Source of the DNA: Hyphomicrobiales bacterium
GTDB lineage: Bacteria; Pseudomonadota; Alphaproteobacteria; Rhizobiales; Rhizobiaceae
Assembly: GCA_900465685.1 (NCBI GenBank)
Contig: UEGR01000014.1
Span: forward strand, 253,080-317,079
DNA length: 64,000 bases
Direction: 5' to 3'
Position 1 is the stretch's first letter; each line of letters opens with the position of its first letter. This document shows, piece by piece, positions 54,057 through 62,239 of the stretch. A model generated the notes under the pieces. It was not told the DNA's origin. It saw nothing but the letters and a program-made list of their open reading frames with translations, and made no database searches. Position numbers and translations under genes: made by a program.

Positions 54057-54611
54057 ATGATGGTGGCAAGCATGGGCGAAAAAGCGTTGAGACTGGTGGA
54101 AGATACAGCGGATATTGCTGTTTCACCCGATGAGCTGAAGGCTGCGATGCGGCAGTTGGCTGGCGGCGTCAGCGTTGTTACCGCCGGTTTTGGCGATGGC
54201 CGCACCGGTGCGACCGTCACCTCGGCGACCGCGCTTTCGGTCGATCCGCCGACGATCATCGTCAACATCAATCGCGGTTCGTCGGTCTGGCCCGCCATCA
54301 GCCGCCATAACCATTTCTGCGTCAATGTGCTGTCGGCTGCACAGCAGCCGATTGCGGATCGCTTTGCGGGCAAGGACGGTATCAAGGGCGTTGCGCGTTA
54401 TGCCGATGCGGAATGGTACACGCTGGAAAGCGGTGCACTGGCGCTGACAGGTGCTCTGGCTGCCGTCGATTGCGCCGTGGAAGACGTCATCGAACGGCAC
54501 ACCCATGCCATTATCATCGGTCGTGTTTTGAAAATTGTAGCAGGCAGCGGCGAGCCGCTTGTTTATCACAATGGCGGCTACCGGCTGCTGGACCTGTTGT
54601 CAGGCGCTTAA
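54057..54611 (+). CDS. Flavin reductase family protein
   Basis: A 184-residue protein of the HpaC/flavin reductase-like FMN-binding family: MRQLAGGVSVVTAG, GATVTSATALSVDPPTIIVNINRGSSVWPAI and the C-terminal VYHNGGYRLL. It supplies reduced flavin to a monooxygenase or reduces another acceptor. The start is uncertain: ATG at 54057, 54060 and 54072 are all in frame, and GGAGGG (54033-54038) is a little far away. No monooxygenase partner is nearby. It might instead reduce iron in a siderophore complex, since the catecholate locus follows, but that is only contextual. It overlaps the convergent Rrf2 gene by 12 bp. Confidence 0.82.
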   Translation: MMVASMGEKALRLVEDTADIAVSPDELKAAMRQLAGGVSVVTAGFGDGRTGATVTSATALSVDPPTIIVNINRGSSVWPAISRHNHFCVNVLSAAQQPIADRFAGKDGIKGVARYADAEWYTLESGALALTGALAAVDCAVEDVIERHTHAIIIGRVLKIVAGSGEPLVYHNGGYRLLDLLSGA

Positions 54612-55064
54612 CTTGGCCCATTCTGGCGCGGTGCTGTCGTCTTCGAGGCCACCGTTGCGGGCGAATTGTTCCAGCGTCATGGAATCGAGAACGCCAGCAA
54701 TGGCTTCGCGCACGAGCAGCATTGACCGGCGCACCTGACAGGCGCGGTGATCTTCGCAATCTTCGCAGGGCTGATAGGCCATGCGGCTTGCGCAGCGGAT
54801 GGGTGCGAGCGGTCCGTCGAGAACGCGGACCACCTGGCCTATCGTGACATCGGCTGCCGGTTTGGAAAGGCTATAGCCGCCGCCGGGGCCTTTCTTGGAG
54901 CGCAGGATGCCATCGTTTCGCAGTTCCAGAAGAATGGCGTCGAGAAATTTCTTGGAGATATTATTCTTGGAAGCAATCTCGGCGACGAAAGCGCTTTCGC
55001 CGGGTTCAAGCAAGGCAAGATGCGCCAGTGCTTTCAAACCATATTTGCCCTTCTTCGTCAGCAT
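54600..55064 (-). CDS. Rrf2 family transcriptional regulator
   Basis: A 154-residue winged-helix regulator starting MLTKKGKYGLKALAHLA, with VAEIASKNNISKKFLDAILLELRNDGILRSKKGPGGGYSL, typical of Rrf2 proteins. Three clustered cysteines (CEDCEDHRAC), and another before them, could bind an iron-sulfur cluster, which would make it iron- or redox-responsive. It is not RirA, whose sequence differs. The ATG at 55064 has GGAG upstream. It lies 74 bp after the siderophore ATPase on the same strand. Its regulon may include the catecholate uptake genes. Confidence 0.86.
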   Translation of the reverse strand: MLTKKGKYGLKALAHLALLEPGESAFVAEIASKNNISKKFLDAILLELRNDGILRSKKGPGGGYSLSKPAADVTIGQVVRVLDGPLAPIRCASRMAYQPCEDCEDHRACQVRRSMLLVREAIAGVLDSMTLEQFARNGGLEDDSTAPEWAKLSA

Positions 55065-55124
55065 GAACACTCCACCGATAGTCGCCAATGGCTGGTTGCG
55101 CATGCTTTTGCACGAAATCGAGCG

Positions 55125-55139
55125 AATAGATAGTCTATT
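55125..55139. promoter_or_regulatory. Inverted repeat upstream of the Rrf2 gene
   Basis: AATAGA-TAG-TCTATT is a 15-bp dyad with perfect 6-bp arms, 60 bp upstream of the Rrf2 start. It touches the stop codon of the ATPase gene at 55139. It is a candidate for autoregulation by Rrf2. Confidence 0.4.
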
Positions 55140-55897
55140 TACAGGTAATAGACCCCGATGCGCTTCCCGCCGATGATCTCGACTGCGATATCCATATCGT
55201 AAATGTCGCTCAGAATTTCCGGATGGATCAGTTCGTCCGGCGTGCCCTGATGGGCGACCTTGCCATTGCGCATGGCAACGATGTGGTTGGAATAGCACGA
55301 CGCGAAGTTGATGTCGTGCAGCACCAGCACGACCGTCTTGCCAAGCTCATCGGCAGCGCGGCGCAGCAGTTTCATCATCGATGCCGCGTGTTTCATATCG
55401 AGATTGTTCAGCGGCTCGTCGAGAAGCACATAGTCCGTATCCTGACAGAGCACCATTGCCACAAAAGCGCGCTGGCGCTGGCCGCCGGACAGTTCATCCA
55501 GAAAGCGTTCGCTTAAGCTTTCAAGGCCAAGATAACCGATGGCCTGTTCCACATGCTTGCGATCTTCGCTGTTCGGTCGGCCCTTGGAATAGGGGTAGCG
55601 CCCGAATGTCACGAGGTCGCGCACGGTCAGGCGTGAATTGATGGCGTTTTCCTGCCTCAGAATCGACAGACGTTTTGCCAGCACATCGCCCGATGTGGTG
55701 GTGACATCAAGACCGTCCACGGTCACGCGCCCCTTGTCCATCGGCAAAAGGCGGCTGATCATGGAAAGCAGTGTCGACTTTCCAGCGCCATTGGGGCCGA
55801 TGATCGACGTCACGCCGCCAGCGGTTAAGCGCAGGGACACGTCATCGACGACAAGGGCGCCGCTATAGGATTTGCTGACTTGGCTTATTTCGATCAA
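55139..55897 (-). CDS. Catecholate siderophore ABC transporter ATP-binding protein (FatE/YclP type)
   Basis: A 252-residue ATPase with Walker A GPNGAGKST (34-42), signature LSGGQRQR (136-143), Walker B YVLLDEPLNNLD (from 156) and the VVLVLHDINFA switch. The longer frame overlaps the permease gene. A TTG at 55897, in a TTGA overlap with the permease stop and with AGGGGAAA before it, gives the family N-terminus MIEISQVSKSY. Of the siderophore ATPases it is nearer to FatE/YclP/CeuD than to the FhuC-like protein at 4062. Confidence 0.87.
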   Translation of the reverse strand: MIEISQVSKSYSGALVVDDVSLRLTAGGVTSIIGPNGAGKSTLLSMISRLLPMDKGRVTVDGLDVTTTSGDVLAKRLSILRQENAINSRLTVRDLVTFGRYPYSKGRPNSEDRKHVEQAIGYLGLESLSERFLDELSGGQRQRAFVAMVLCQDTDYVLLDEPLNNLDMKHAASMMKLLRRAADELGKTVVLVLHDINFASCYSNHIVAMRNGKVAHQGTPDELIHPEILSDIYDMDIAVEIIGGKRIGVYYL

Positions 55898-56847
55898 CGC
55901 GCATTTCCCCTGACAAGAAGGATAATGAAGACGAGACCGCCCAGGAATTCGATGATGACGCTGAGCGCGGTATTGAAGGCAAAGGCCCGTTCGAGAATGG
56001 TCTGGCCACCGACAATGCAAATGATGGCCAGTAGAACGGCAATCGGCAGAACGACGCGATGTTTCCCCGAGCCTGCCAGCATGTAAGCGAGGTTGGCGAC
56101 CAAAAGGCCGAAGAAGGTGATTGGTCCGACGAGTGCGGTCGAAACGGCGACAAGCACCGTGACCATCAACAGGATGAGCCGCACCACTCGGCGGTGGTCG
56201 ACGCCGAGATTGATTGCGGGCTCGCGTCCGAGCGCCAGCACGTCGAACACATGCAACAGCCGCCAGCCATAGAGCGACACGGCAGCGACGATAATCGCCG
56301 AGAGCGTCAGAATATCAGCGTTGATCGTGTTGAAACTGGCGAAGAAACGATCCTGCAAGACCGCGAACAGGTCGGGATCGAGCATGCGCTGCATGAGATT
56401 GGACAGGCTGCGGAAGAAAACGCCACAAATAATGCCGACCAGCATCACCAGATGCAGGCTACGCGCCGCGCCCGAAAACAGCCAGTAATAGAGCGAACCC
56501 GCAAACAGCACCATCACCACGGTTTCGGTGATGAAGCGTATGTTCGGTCCGATCCAGTCGATATGCACCGCCCCGAAGAAAAAGACGATGACGGTCTGGA
56601 TCAGAATATAGAGCGCATCAAAGCCCATGATGGAGGGAGTCAGGATGCGATTGTTGGTGACGGTCTGAAACAGCACGGTCGAAACGGCGATTGCATAGGC
56701 CACCAGCACCATGGCGGCCAGTTTTGTGCCGCGGAAGGACAGGATGAATGACCAGCTGCCCTTTGCGCCGATCGTCATGAAGGCGACGGCGGCAAGAAGG
56801 GCAATCACACCGAGAACGGGGATGAGGATCGCAGGACGTCTAAGCAA
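55894..56847 (-). CDS. Catecholate siderophore ABC transporter permease (FatC/YclO type)
   Basis: A 317-residue FecCD-family permease with about nine membrane segments. It has PSIMGFDALYILIQT, LGREPAINLGVD and GPITFFGLLVANLAYML, typical of the second permease of Fat/Ycl/Ceu systems. It starts with TTG at 56847, overlapping the first permease by 8 bp, and its stop is shared with the ATPase start. Tight overlaps mean coupled translation. Confidence 0.87.
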   Translation of the reverse strand: MLRRPAILIPVLGVIALLAAVAFMTIGAKGSWSFILSFRGTKLAAMVLVAYAIAVSTVLFQTVTNNRILTPSIMGFDALYILIQTVIVFFFGAVHIDWIGPNIRFITETVVMVLFAGSLYYWLFSGAARSLHLVMLVGIICGVFFRSLSNLMQRMLDPDLFAVLQDRFFASFNTINADILTLSAIIVAAVSLYGWRLLHVFDVLALGREPAINLGVDHRRVVRLILLMVTVLVAVSTALVGPITFFGLLVANLAYMLAGSGKHRVVLPIAVLLAIICIVGGQTILERAFAFNTALSVIIEFLGGLVFIILLVRGNAR

Positions 56848-57817
56848 GGCGCGAACCCCGCCGCAACAGGAGATAGAGGAAGATGACGCTGCCCACGACG
56901 CCCATCATCGTTCCGATGGGGATTTCATAGGGAAAGCGGATCAGGCGACCGGCAATATCGCAGGCGAGCACCAGACCCGCGCCGAGAACTGCGATCCACG
57001 GCAAGGCGCGGCGCATATTGTCGCCGAGGAACATGCTGACGACATTGGGCACAATCAGGCCGAGAAACGGGATCATGCCGACCGTGACGACGACCGACGC
57101 GCTGACCATCGATACGATTATAAGGCCGAGCGTCACCACGCGACGATAATTGAGACCGAGATTGGTGGTGAAGTCTTCGCCCAGTCCCGCAACTGTAAAC
57201 CGGTCGGCTGCGATATAGGCTACGACGGTGAGGGCAAATGCGATCCACAGCAACTCATAACGTCCGCGCAGCACGCCGGAGAAGTCGCCAGTCGTCCACG
57301 AATTCAGCGATTGCAGGAGATCGAAGCGATAGGCGATGAAAGTGGTGATGGCGCTGATAACCCCGCCGAGCATGATGCCAACGAGCGGGACGACCAGCAC
57401 GGAGCGAAGCGGGATGCTGTGCAGGATGCGCAGAAACAGCGCCGTTCCCGCCACTGCGGTCACCGAGGCGACCAGCATCTTGACGAAGACAGGCGCTTCC
57501 GGCGCGAACAGAATGACAAGAAGAATACCAAGGCTGGCAGATTCGACGGTTCCCGCTGTTGAAGGCTCGACGAAACGATTGCGGGTCAGCATCTGCATGA
57601 TCATGCCGGCAACGGCCATCGACATGCCCGCCAGCACAATGGCGATGGTACGCGGAATGCGGCTGACAAGCAGAAGTTCAAGCGCGCTGCCCGGGCCGTC
57701 ATTCGCACTTTCACCGGGGTAAATCAGTGCGTGCAGTGAGACGTCGCCGACCCCGATAAACAGGCTGATGACAGCCAGCACGGCGACAACAACAATGGCT
57801 GCGGCTAGACCTTTCAC
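56840..57817 (-). CDS. Catecholate siderophore ABC transporter permease (FatD/YclN type)
   Basis: A 325-residue FecCD-family permease with about nine membrane segments, including MIMQMLTRNRFVEPSTAGTVESASLG, LGLNYRRVVTLGLI and MIPFLGLIVPNVVSMFLGDN. It starts with GTG at 57817 (CAGGACA upstream). It forms a heterodimer with the following permease, in contrast to the single fused FhuB proteins of the hydroxamate systems. Confidence 0.88.
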   Translation of the reverse strand: MKGLAAAIVVVAVLAVISLFIGVGDVSLHALIYPGESANDGPGSALELLLVSRIPRTIAIVLAGMSMAVAGMIMQMLTRNRFVEPSTAGTVESASLGILLVILFAPEAPVFVKMLVASVTAVAGTALFLRILHSIPLRSVLVVPLVGIMLGGVISAITTFIAYRFDLLQSLNSWTTGDFSGVLRGRYELLWIAFALTVVAYIAADRFTVAGLGEDFTTNLGLNYRRVVTLGLIIVSMVSASVVVTVGMIPFLGLIVPNVVSMFLGDNMRRALPWIAVLGAGLVLACDIAGRLIRFPYEIPIGTMMGVVGSVIFLYLLLRRGSRLA

Positions 57818-57849
57818 GCTTTGTCCTGTTCTCTTGCCTTGTCATGCAT

Positions 57850-57877
57850 CGGGCTGTCCGGCATGGCGGACAGCCCG
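57850..57877 (-). other. Intercistronic hairpin between the binding-protein and permease genes
   Basis: CGGGCTGTCCG (57850-57860) and CGGACAGCCCG (57867-57877) form a perfect 11-bp stem with a 6-base loop, downstream of the binding-protein stop on the minus strand. Without a T run it may protect the upstream mRNA and favour high binding-protein levels. Confidence 0.6.
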
Positions 57878-57905
57878 GGTGACTGGGTCAGAAAGTGCCT
57901 GACGT

Positions 57906-58838
57906 TTACTTTGCCTTGTCGAACACTTCCGACAGTTGGTCGATGGTGCCGTGCAGCCCATTGAGGCCGCCGCCGACGAGATACCAGTTCTGCGACTTCA
58001 GATAGACGATCTGGTCTTTCTTCGCTGCCGTGGTCTGGCGAACGAGATCATTGTCGAGAACCTGCTGGGCGGAATTGCCTTCGCGACCGATAGCGGCGTC
58101 GCGGTCGATCACGAACAGCCAGTCAGGGTTGGTCTTGAGAATGAATTCCTGGCTGATCGGCTGGCCGTGATTACCCTTGGTGGTCAGGTCGGCTGCGGCA
58201 GGCGTCACGCCATAGGCGTCATGCAGCATGCCGAAGCGCGAGCCGGGGCCATAGGCGCTCATCTTGCCGCCGGTGGTGAGGATCAGAAGACCCGTGCCCT
58301 TGCCAGCGGTCTTCTGCTTCAGCGCGGCGACATCGGCGTTGAGCTTTTCGATTTCAGCCTTGGCTTCCGCTTCCTTGCCGAAAATCTGGCCAAGCTTTTC
58401 AACATTGGCTTCGGTCCCGCCGATCAGGTCTTTCGCAGAAACCGTCAGATCGATGGTCGGAGCAATCTTTGCGAGTTCCGGATATTTGGCTGCCGAACGA
58501 CCACCGACAATGATGAGATCCGGCTCGGCGGCATTGATGGCTTCATAATCCGGCTCGAACAGGGTGCCGACTTTCGGATAATCGTCGGACTGGTACTTCT
58601 TGAGGAAGTCCGGGGCGGTGACCAGTGTCGGCACACCGGAAACCTTGACGCCGAGGCGGTCGAGATTGTCCAGCGTCGCGAGATCGAGCACGATTACCTT
58701 GGCTGGGGAAACAGGCACTGCCGTTTCACCCTGCGCATGCTTGACGGTGATGTCGGCAGCGCTCGCAACGGAGGCCAGAGAAAGAGCCACGACGGCTGCG
58801 CCACAGAGGCGGGCGACATGTTGGCCGAAATTCAGCAT
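57906..58838 (-). CDS. Siderophore ABC transporter substrate-binding protein (FatB/CeuE/YclQ type)
   Basis: A 310-residue periplasmic protein with a Sec signal peptide (cleavage near ASA) and no lipobox cysteine. The mature part has the class III fold with PAKVIVLDLATLDNLDRLGVKV, EPDLIIVGGR and DWLFVIDRDAAIGREG, characteristic of the CeuE/FatB/YclQ group. CeuE-type proteins can bind tetradentate or linear catecholates. ATG at 58838, with GAAAGGA upstream. It follows the esterase gene and precedes two permeases and the ATPase. Confidence 0.87.
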   Translation of the reverse strand: MLNFGQHVARLCGAAVVALSLASVASAADITVKHAQGETAVPVSPAKVIVLDLATLDNLDRLGVKVSGVPTLVTAPDFLKKYQSDDYPKVGTLFEPDYEAINAAEPDLIIVGGRSAAKYPELAKIAPTIDLTVSAKDLIGGTEANVEKLGQIFGKEAEAKAEIEKLNADVAALKQKTAGKGTGLLILTTGGKMSAYGPGSRFGMLHDAYGVTPAAADLTTKGNHGQPISQEFILKTNPDWLFVIDRDAAIGREGNSAQQVLDNDLVRQTTAAKKDQIVYLKSQNWYLVGGGLNGLHGTIDQLSEVFDKAK

Positions 58839-58915
58839 GGTGCACAATCCTTTCGTCAATCCTGTGCTTTATAGTCCAGTTTTCCGCAGGTCCAACCCCG
58901 GCGGAAGAAAAAGTG

Positions 58916-59812
58916 TCAATTGTCTGCGTGTTCCGGCTTCTTGCCGAGCAGAATGAAATCCAGACTGTCCTTCACCGTCAGCGGGATCATCGAGCCGTGG
59001 CCCTCATCGGGGAAGCGGTGGAACGTTGTTTCCAGCTGCGGCAGTTGTTCCAGTTCCTTGTAGACATCCACGCCCGAAGGCCCGCCGCGCAGCTTGCGCA
59101 TGCGCTGAATGTCCTTAGCCGATTGGCCGGGACGGGAACCGCGTTTGCCGGAGGTTTCCATCAGCAAACGCAGCGGGTGCGGAGCCGATTTGAACGATGC
59201 GATGAAGCGATCCTTGTCCGACAGGATCGAATGATTATCCCACCAGATCGACGGATCGGCGGCGCTGTAGGTCTGGAAGGAATCCGTGTGATTGAACAGC
59301 GCATAGAGCGTGAACATCCCGCCCAGCGAATGGCCGAACAGCGCCTGCTTGCGCTTGTCGATGGCGAAGCGCTTCTCGATTTCCGGCTTCACCTGTCCTT
59401 CGATGAAGGTGAAGAAGGCATCGCGACCGCCGGTTTTCGGTTGGTTGGCAGGATCAGGCGTCAATTGTTCGCTGGTTGCCGAGGTCAGGTCGAAATAGCG
59501 CAGACGCACGATTTCATCCGGAACGTCGGTCGGATAACCGATCCCCACCAGAACGGCTTTCAGCTCTGCATCCTTGCCCATTTCAGCGGCGGCAAGCGGC
59601 AACATGCGGTTGCCGTCGACCATGTAGATGACGGGGTAGCCGCCTGCGGGAGCCGCCTCGGCAGGCGTTGCGGTGAAAATGCGATAGGAAATGCCGTTGG
59701 CTTCCATATCGAAGAATGCCCGCACAGGTTCCGCTGCCTGAACCGTGGAGGCAAAAAGCATGCTGCCAAGCATCAGGCACACGATCTTCATTATGTTTTT
59801 CAGAGCGCTCAT
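58916..59812 (-). CDS. Periplasmic siderophore esterase, IroE/Fes-like alpha/beta hydrolase
   Basis: A 298-residue alpha/beta hydrolase with an N-terminal signal peptide (cleavage near VQA), so probably periplasmic. It has the nucleophile elbow GHSLGG with S162, SAADPSIWWDNHS and a late DEGHGSM with the likely catalytic histidine, matching the esterase D/IroE group. Such enzymes cleave the trilactone of enterobactin-like siderophores to linear units. It lies between the FepA-like receptor and the CeuE-type binding protein. ATG at 59812 is preferred; 59791 is possible. Confidence 0.84.
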   Translation of the reverse strand: MSALKNIMKIVCLMLGSMLFASTVQAAEPVRAFFDMEANGISYRIFTATPAEAAPAGGYPVIYMVDGNRMLPLAAAEMGKDAELKAVLVGIGYPTDVPDEIVRLRYFDLTSATSEQLTPDPANQPKTGGRDAFFTFIEGQVKPEIEKRFAIDKRKQALFGHSLGGMFTLYALFNHTDSFQTYSAADPSIWWDNHSILSDKDRFIASFKSAPHPLRLLMETSGKRGSRPGQSAKDIQRMRKLRGGPSGVDVYKELEQLPQLETTFHRFPDEGHGSMIPLTVKDSLDFILLGKKPEHADN

Positions 59813-59834
59813 CGAGCATCCATTCAATCCAATA

Positions 59835-59866
59835 ATGACGCCAGCCTAACGAACGGCTGGCGTCAT
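59835..59866 (-). terminator. Terminator-like hairpin after the FepA-like receptor gene
   Basis: ATGACGCCAGCC (59835-59846) and GGCTGGCGTCAT (59855-59866) pair perfectly over 12 bp with an 8-base loop, right after the receptor stop at 59878. It lies upstream of the esterase start, so the receptor may be expressed more strongly than the genes that follow. Confidence 0.7.
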
Positions 59867-59877
59867 ATTGCGTCAGA

Positions 59878-62112
59878 TCAGAAGCGGGAGGTCATGCTGA
59901 CCCAAAGGCGGCGACCGTCAACAACCGTGTTGAACTCATCGACATCGATCTGCTTGTCGAAGATGTTGTAGATGGCCGCGTTGAAGGTGACGTTCTCGCT
60001 GAAGTCATAGGAACCGCCGAGATCGACCGTTGCATATGGCTTGTATTTGCGCGCCAGAACGGTCTTTCCATCCGCTGCATAGATCGGCGTTCCAGCCGAT
60101 CCGATACGAGCGCCGGCATTGGTTTCCTCGCCATGATAATTGGCGGCGGCCCATGCCTTCAGCCCATCGACCGGGGTGACCCAGTCGCCGCGCAGGCTCG
60201 CCATGTGCTTCGGCGTGCGGGCGAGCGGCAGGCCTGCATAGGTGCCGGTCTTCTGTTCCGAGTCCGTATAGGTGTAGTTACCGCGAAGGGTGATCGTATC
60301 TGTCGCTTCCCAGTTGAAGGTCAGCTCCACACCTTGAAGCACGGCTTCATCGATGTTGAAGGCATACCAGAGGCGATAGTTCGGATCTTCGCTCCAGCGA
60401 ACCGGATCGCCATTGCTGTCGGTAACGAGCGCGTTGGAAATCTTGTCCTTGAAGTTGGTGTAGAAATAGGTCGCGCCGAGACGCAGCCCTTCCTGATTGT
60501 CCCACAACACGCTGGCTTCGTAGCTGGTGCTCTTTTCCGGCTCCAGATTTGGGTCGCCGATAATGACGCCACACGTACCGGTCGGGCCGTAGGAGCAACC
60601 GCCGCCGCCCGTCGTATAGGCATAGCCCGGCGCAATGGTGCGGATATCGGGGGCCTTGAAGCCGGTCGAAATGCCGCCCTTGAAGGTGATCTGGTCGGTT
60701 GCGTGCCAAACGGCGTAGCCGCGCGGGCTGAGATGCGAACCATAAACCTCGTGATCATCCATGCGCAGGCCGCCGGTCAGCGAGAAATCGGGCGTCAGCC
60801 ACCATTCGTCTTCGGCGAAGAGCGCCCATTGGCGCACGCTGAATTCTGCGTCCAAACCTGTACGGCGTCCCGGATTCTGATCGGTGAGAACCGTATCCAT
60901 GAACTGGCCGCCAGTGACGAGCGTGTGAGCGCCGTAGAGTTCGAACGGCGTGGTGAACTTGCCGTCCAGCACCGAGTTCTTCACATGTGGAGAGCGGAGA
61001 TTCTCGACATAGCTCTTGGACGCGTTGCTCCAGTTGAAATTGGTCCGCTCGGACCATTCCTGCATGAAGGAGAATTCCGACGTCGTCGGGCCCCAGCGGC
61101 CGGTATGGCTGATCGACCAATGGTCACGGTCATTATAGTTGTAGGAATCGACAGCCGTAGCAGTCTTCTCCGTCGTATTACCGACCGTGCTGTCGCGGCG
61201 CAGACGCGTCTTGCCCAGCTCGAGCTGAACGTCGTGATCCTTGTTCGGCGTCCATGTGATACGCCCGGTGATGTCCACATCCTGCTGTTCGGGCGAACCG
61301 CTGACGATCTTGTCTTCCTGACGCTTCAGGCCGCGTCCCCAGAGCTGCACGCCGACAAGGTTCGGCACCAGCGGACCCGTTATGTAATAGGAGCCCTGAA
61401 GCGAGTTTCCGAACTTGGAGTGCTGCTGGGCAATGCCGTCCACCGTGAACGAGCCGCTCCACTTGTCCGACACTTTCTTGGTGATGATGTTGATGACGCC
61501 GCCCATCGCATCCGAGCCATAGAGCGAAGACATCGGGCCACGGATGACTTCGATGCGCTCAATGGCGTTTGCAGGCGGCAGGAAGCTTTGCTCGAAGCCC
61601 GAATTACCATTGGTGCGGGCATCGCGGGTGCTCTGGCGCTTGCCGTCGACCAGTAGCAGTGTGTAGGAGCCGGGAAGGCCGCGAATATAGATGTCGCGCT
61701 CGGCGGCAGGGCCGGTCACGGCCACACCCTGCACGTCCTTCAGGGCGTCAGTGAGGTCGCGATAAGCGCCTTTTTCAAGCTCTTCGCCCGGTACGACGGT
61801 GATGCTGGCGGGGGCATCGGTGATGTTCTGCTCAAAGCCTGTCGCCGTCACCACGATCTGGTTCAGCTTGACAGTGCCATCGGATGCCACACCGGCATCC
61901 TGCTCACCTTCCGCAGCCTTTTTCTTCTGGGCTTCGGTTTCTTCCGTTTCAGCCGCTGCCCCGGCCGTCTGTGCAAATGCAGCTGTCTGTCCGGCGAGCA
62001 GAACTGTCGAAAGACATGTTCCTGCGAGAATCGCCCCACGGATCAATTGCTTATTGGTCGTGTGCCTGCTTTGTGCGCCAATGACGCACAAGCCCCAAAA
62101 CAAGCTCGTCAT
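59878..62112 (-). CDS. TonB-dependent catecholate siderophore receptor, FepA/BfrA-like
   Basis: A 744-residue outer-membrane receptor. After a long N-terminus (signal ends near AFAQ) comes a plug with IVVTATGFEQNITDAPASITVV and RGLPGSYTLLLVDGKR, then IERIEVIRGPMSSLYGSDAMGGVINIITKK, typical of the FepA/CirA branch rather than FhuA. The barrel ends in F (TSRF). No STN domain is present. The neighbouring esterase and CeuE-type transporter support a triscatecholate substrate. A TGA-N9-TCA motif lies 56 bp before the ATG. Confidence 0.9.
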   Translation of the reverse strand: MTSLFWGLCVIGAQSRHTTNKQLIRGAILAGTCLSTVLLAGQTAAFAQTAGAAAETEETEAQKKKAAEGEQDAGVASDGTVKLNQIVVTATGFEQNITDAPASITVVPGEELEKGAYRDLTDALKDVQGVAVTGPAAERDIYIRGLPGSYTLLLVDGKRQSTRDARTNGNSGFEQSFLPPANAIERIEVIRGPMSSLYGSDAMGGVINIITKKVSDKWSGSFTVDGIAQQHSKFGNSLQGSYYITGPLVPNLVGVQLWGRGLKRQEDKIVSGSPEQQDVDITGRITWTPNKDHDVQLELGKTRLRRDSTVGNTTEKTATAVDSYNYNDRDHWSISHTGRWGPTTSEFSFMQEWSERTNFNWSNASKSYVENLRSPHVKNSVLDGKFTTPFELYGAHTLVTGGQFMDTVLTDQNPGRRTGLDAEFSVRQWALFAEDEWWLTPDFSLTGGLRMDDHEVYGSHLSPRGYAVWHATDQITFKGGISTGFKAPDIRTIAPGYAYTTGGGGCSYGPTGTCGVIIGDPNLEPEKSTSYEASVLWDNQEGLRLGATYFYTNFKDKISNALVTDSNGDPVRWSEDPNYRLWYAFNIDEAVLQGVELTFNWEATDTITLRGNYTYTDSEQKTGTYAGLPLARTPKHMASLRGDWVTPVDGLKAWAAANYHGEETNAGARIGSAGTPIYAADGKTVLARKYKPYATVDLGGSYDFSENVTFNAAIYNIFDKQIDVDEFNTVVDGRRLWVSMTSRF

Positions 62113-62167
62113 TTTTCATCACCGTCTAAAGTTGAGTTTTCTACTCTCCTTATGTATGGCAATAAGA

Positions 62168-62182
62168 TGACGTCAATCTTCA
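62168..62182. promoter_or_regulatory. RirA-type iron-responsive motif before the catecholate receptor
   Basis: TGA-N9-TCA (62168-62182) sits in the 127-bp divergent region between the receptor at 62112 and the LysR-TrpD2 fusion at 62240. Read on the minus strand it contains TTGACG, a plausible -35 hexamer of the receptor promoter, so a bound repressor would cover it. Confidence 0.5.
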
Positions 62183-62239
62183 TGTTTTAGAAAAGTTCCA
62201 AGTTTCAAAAAACGCAACTGGCGAGGGCAGACAAAGGCT

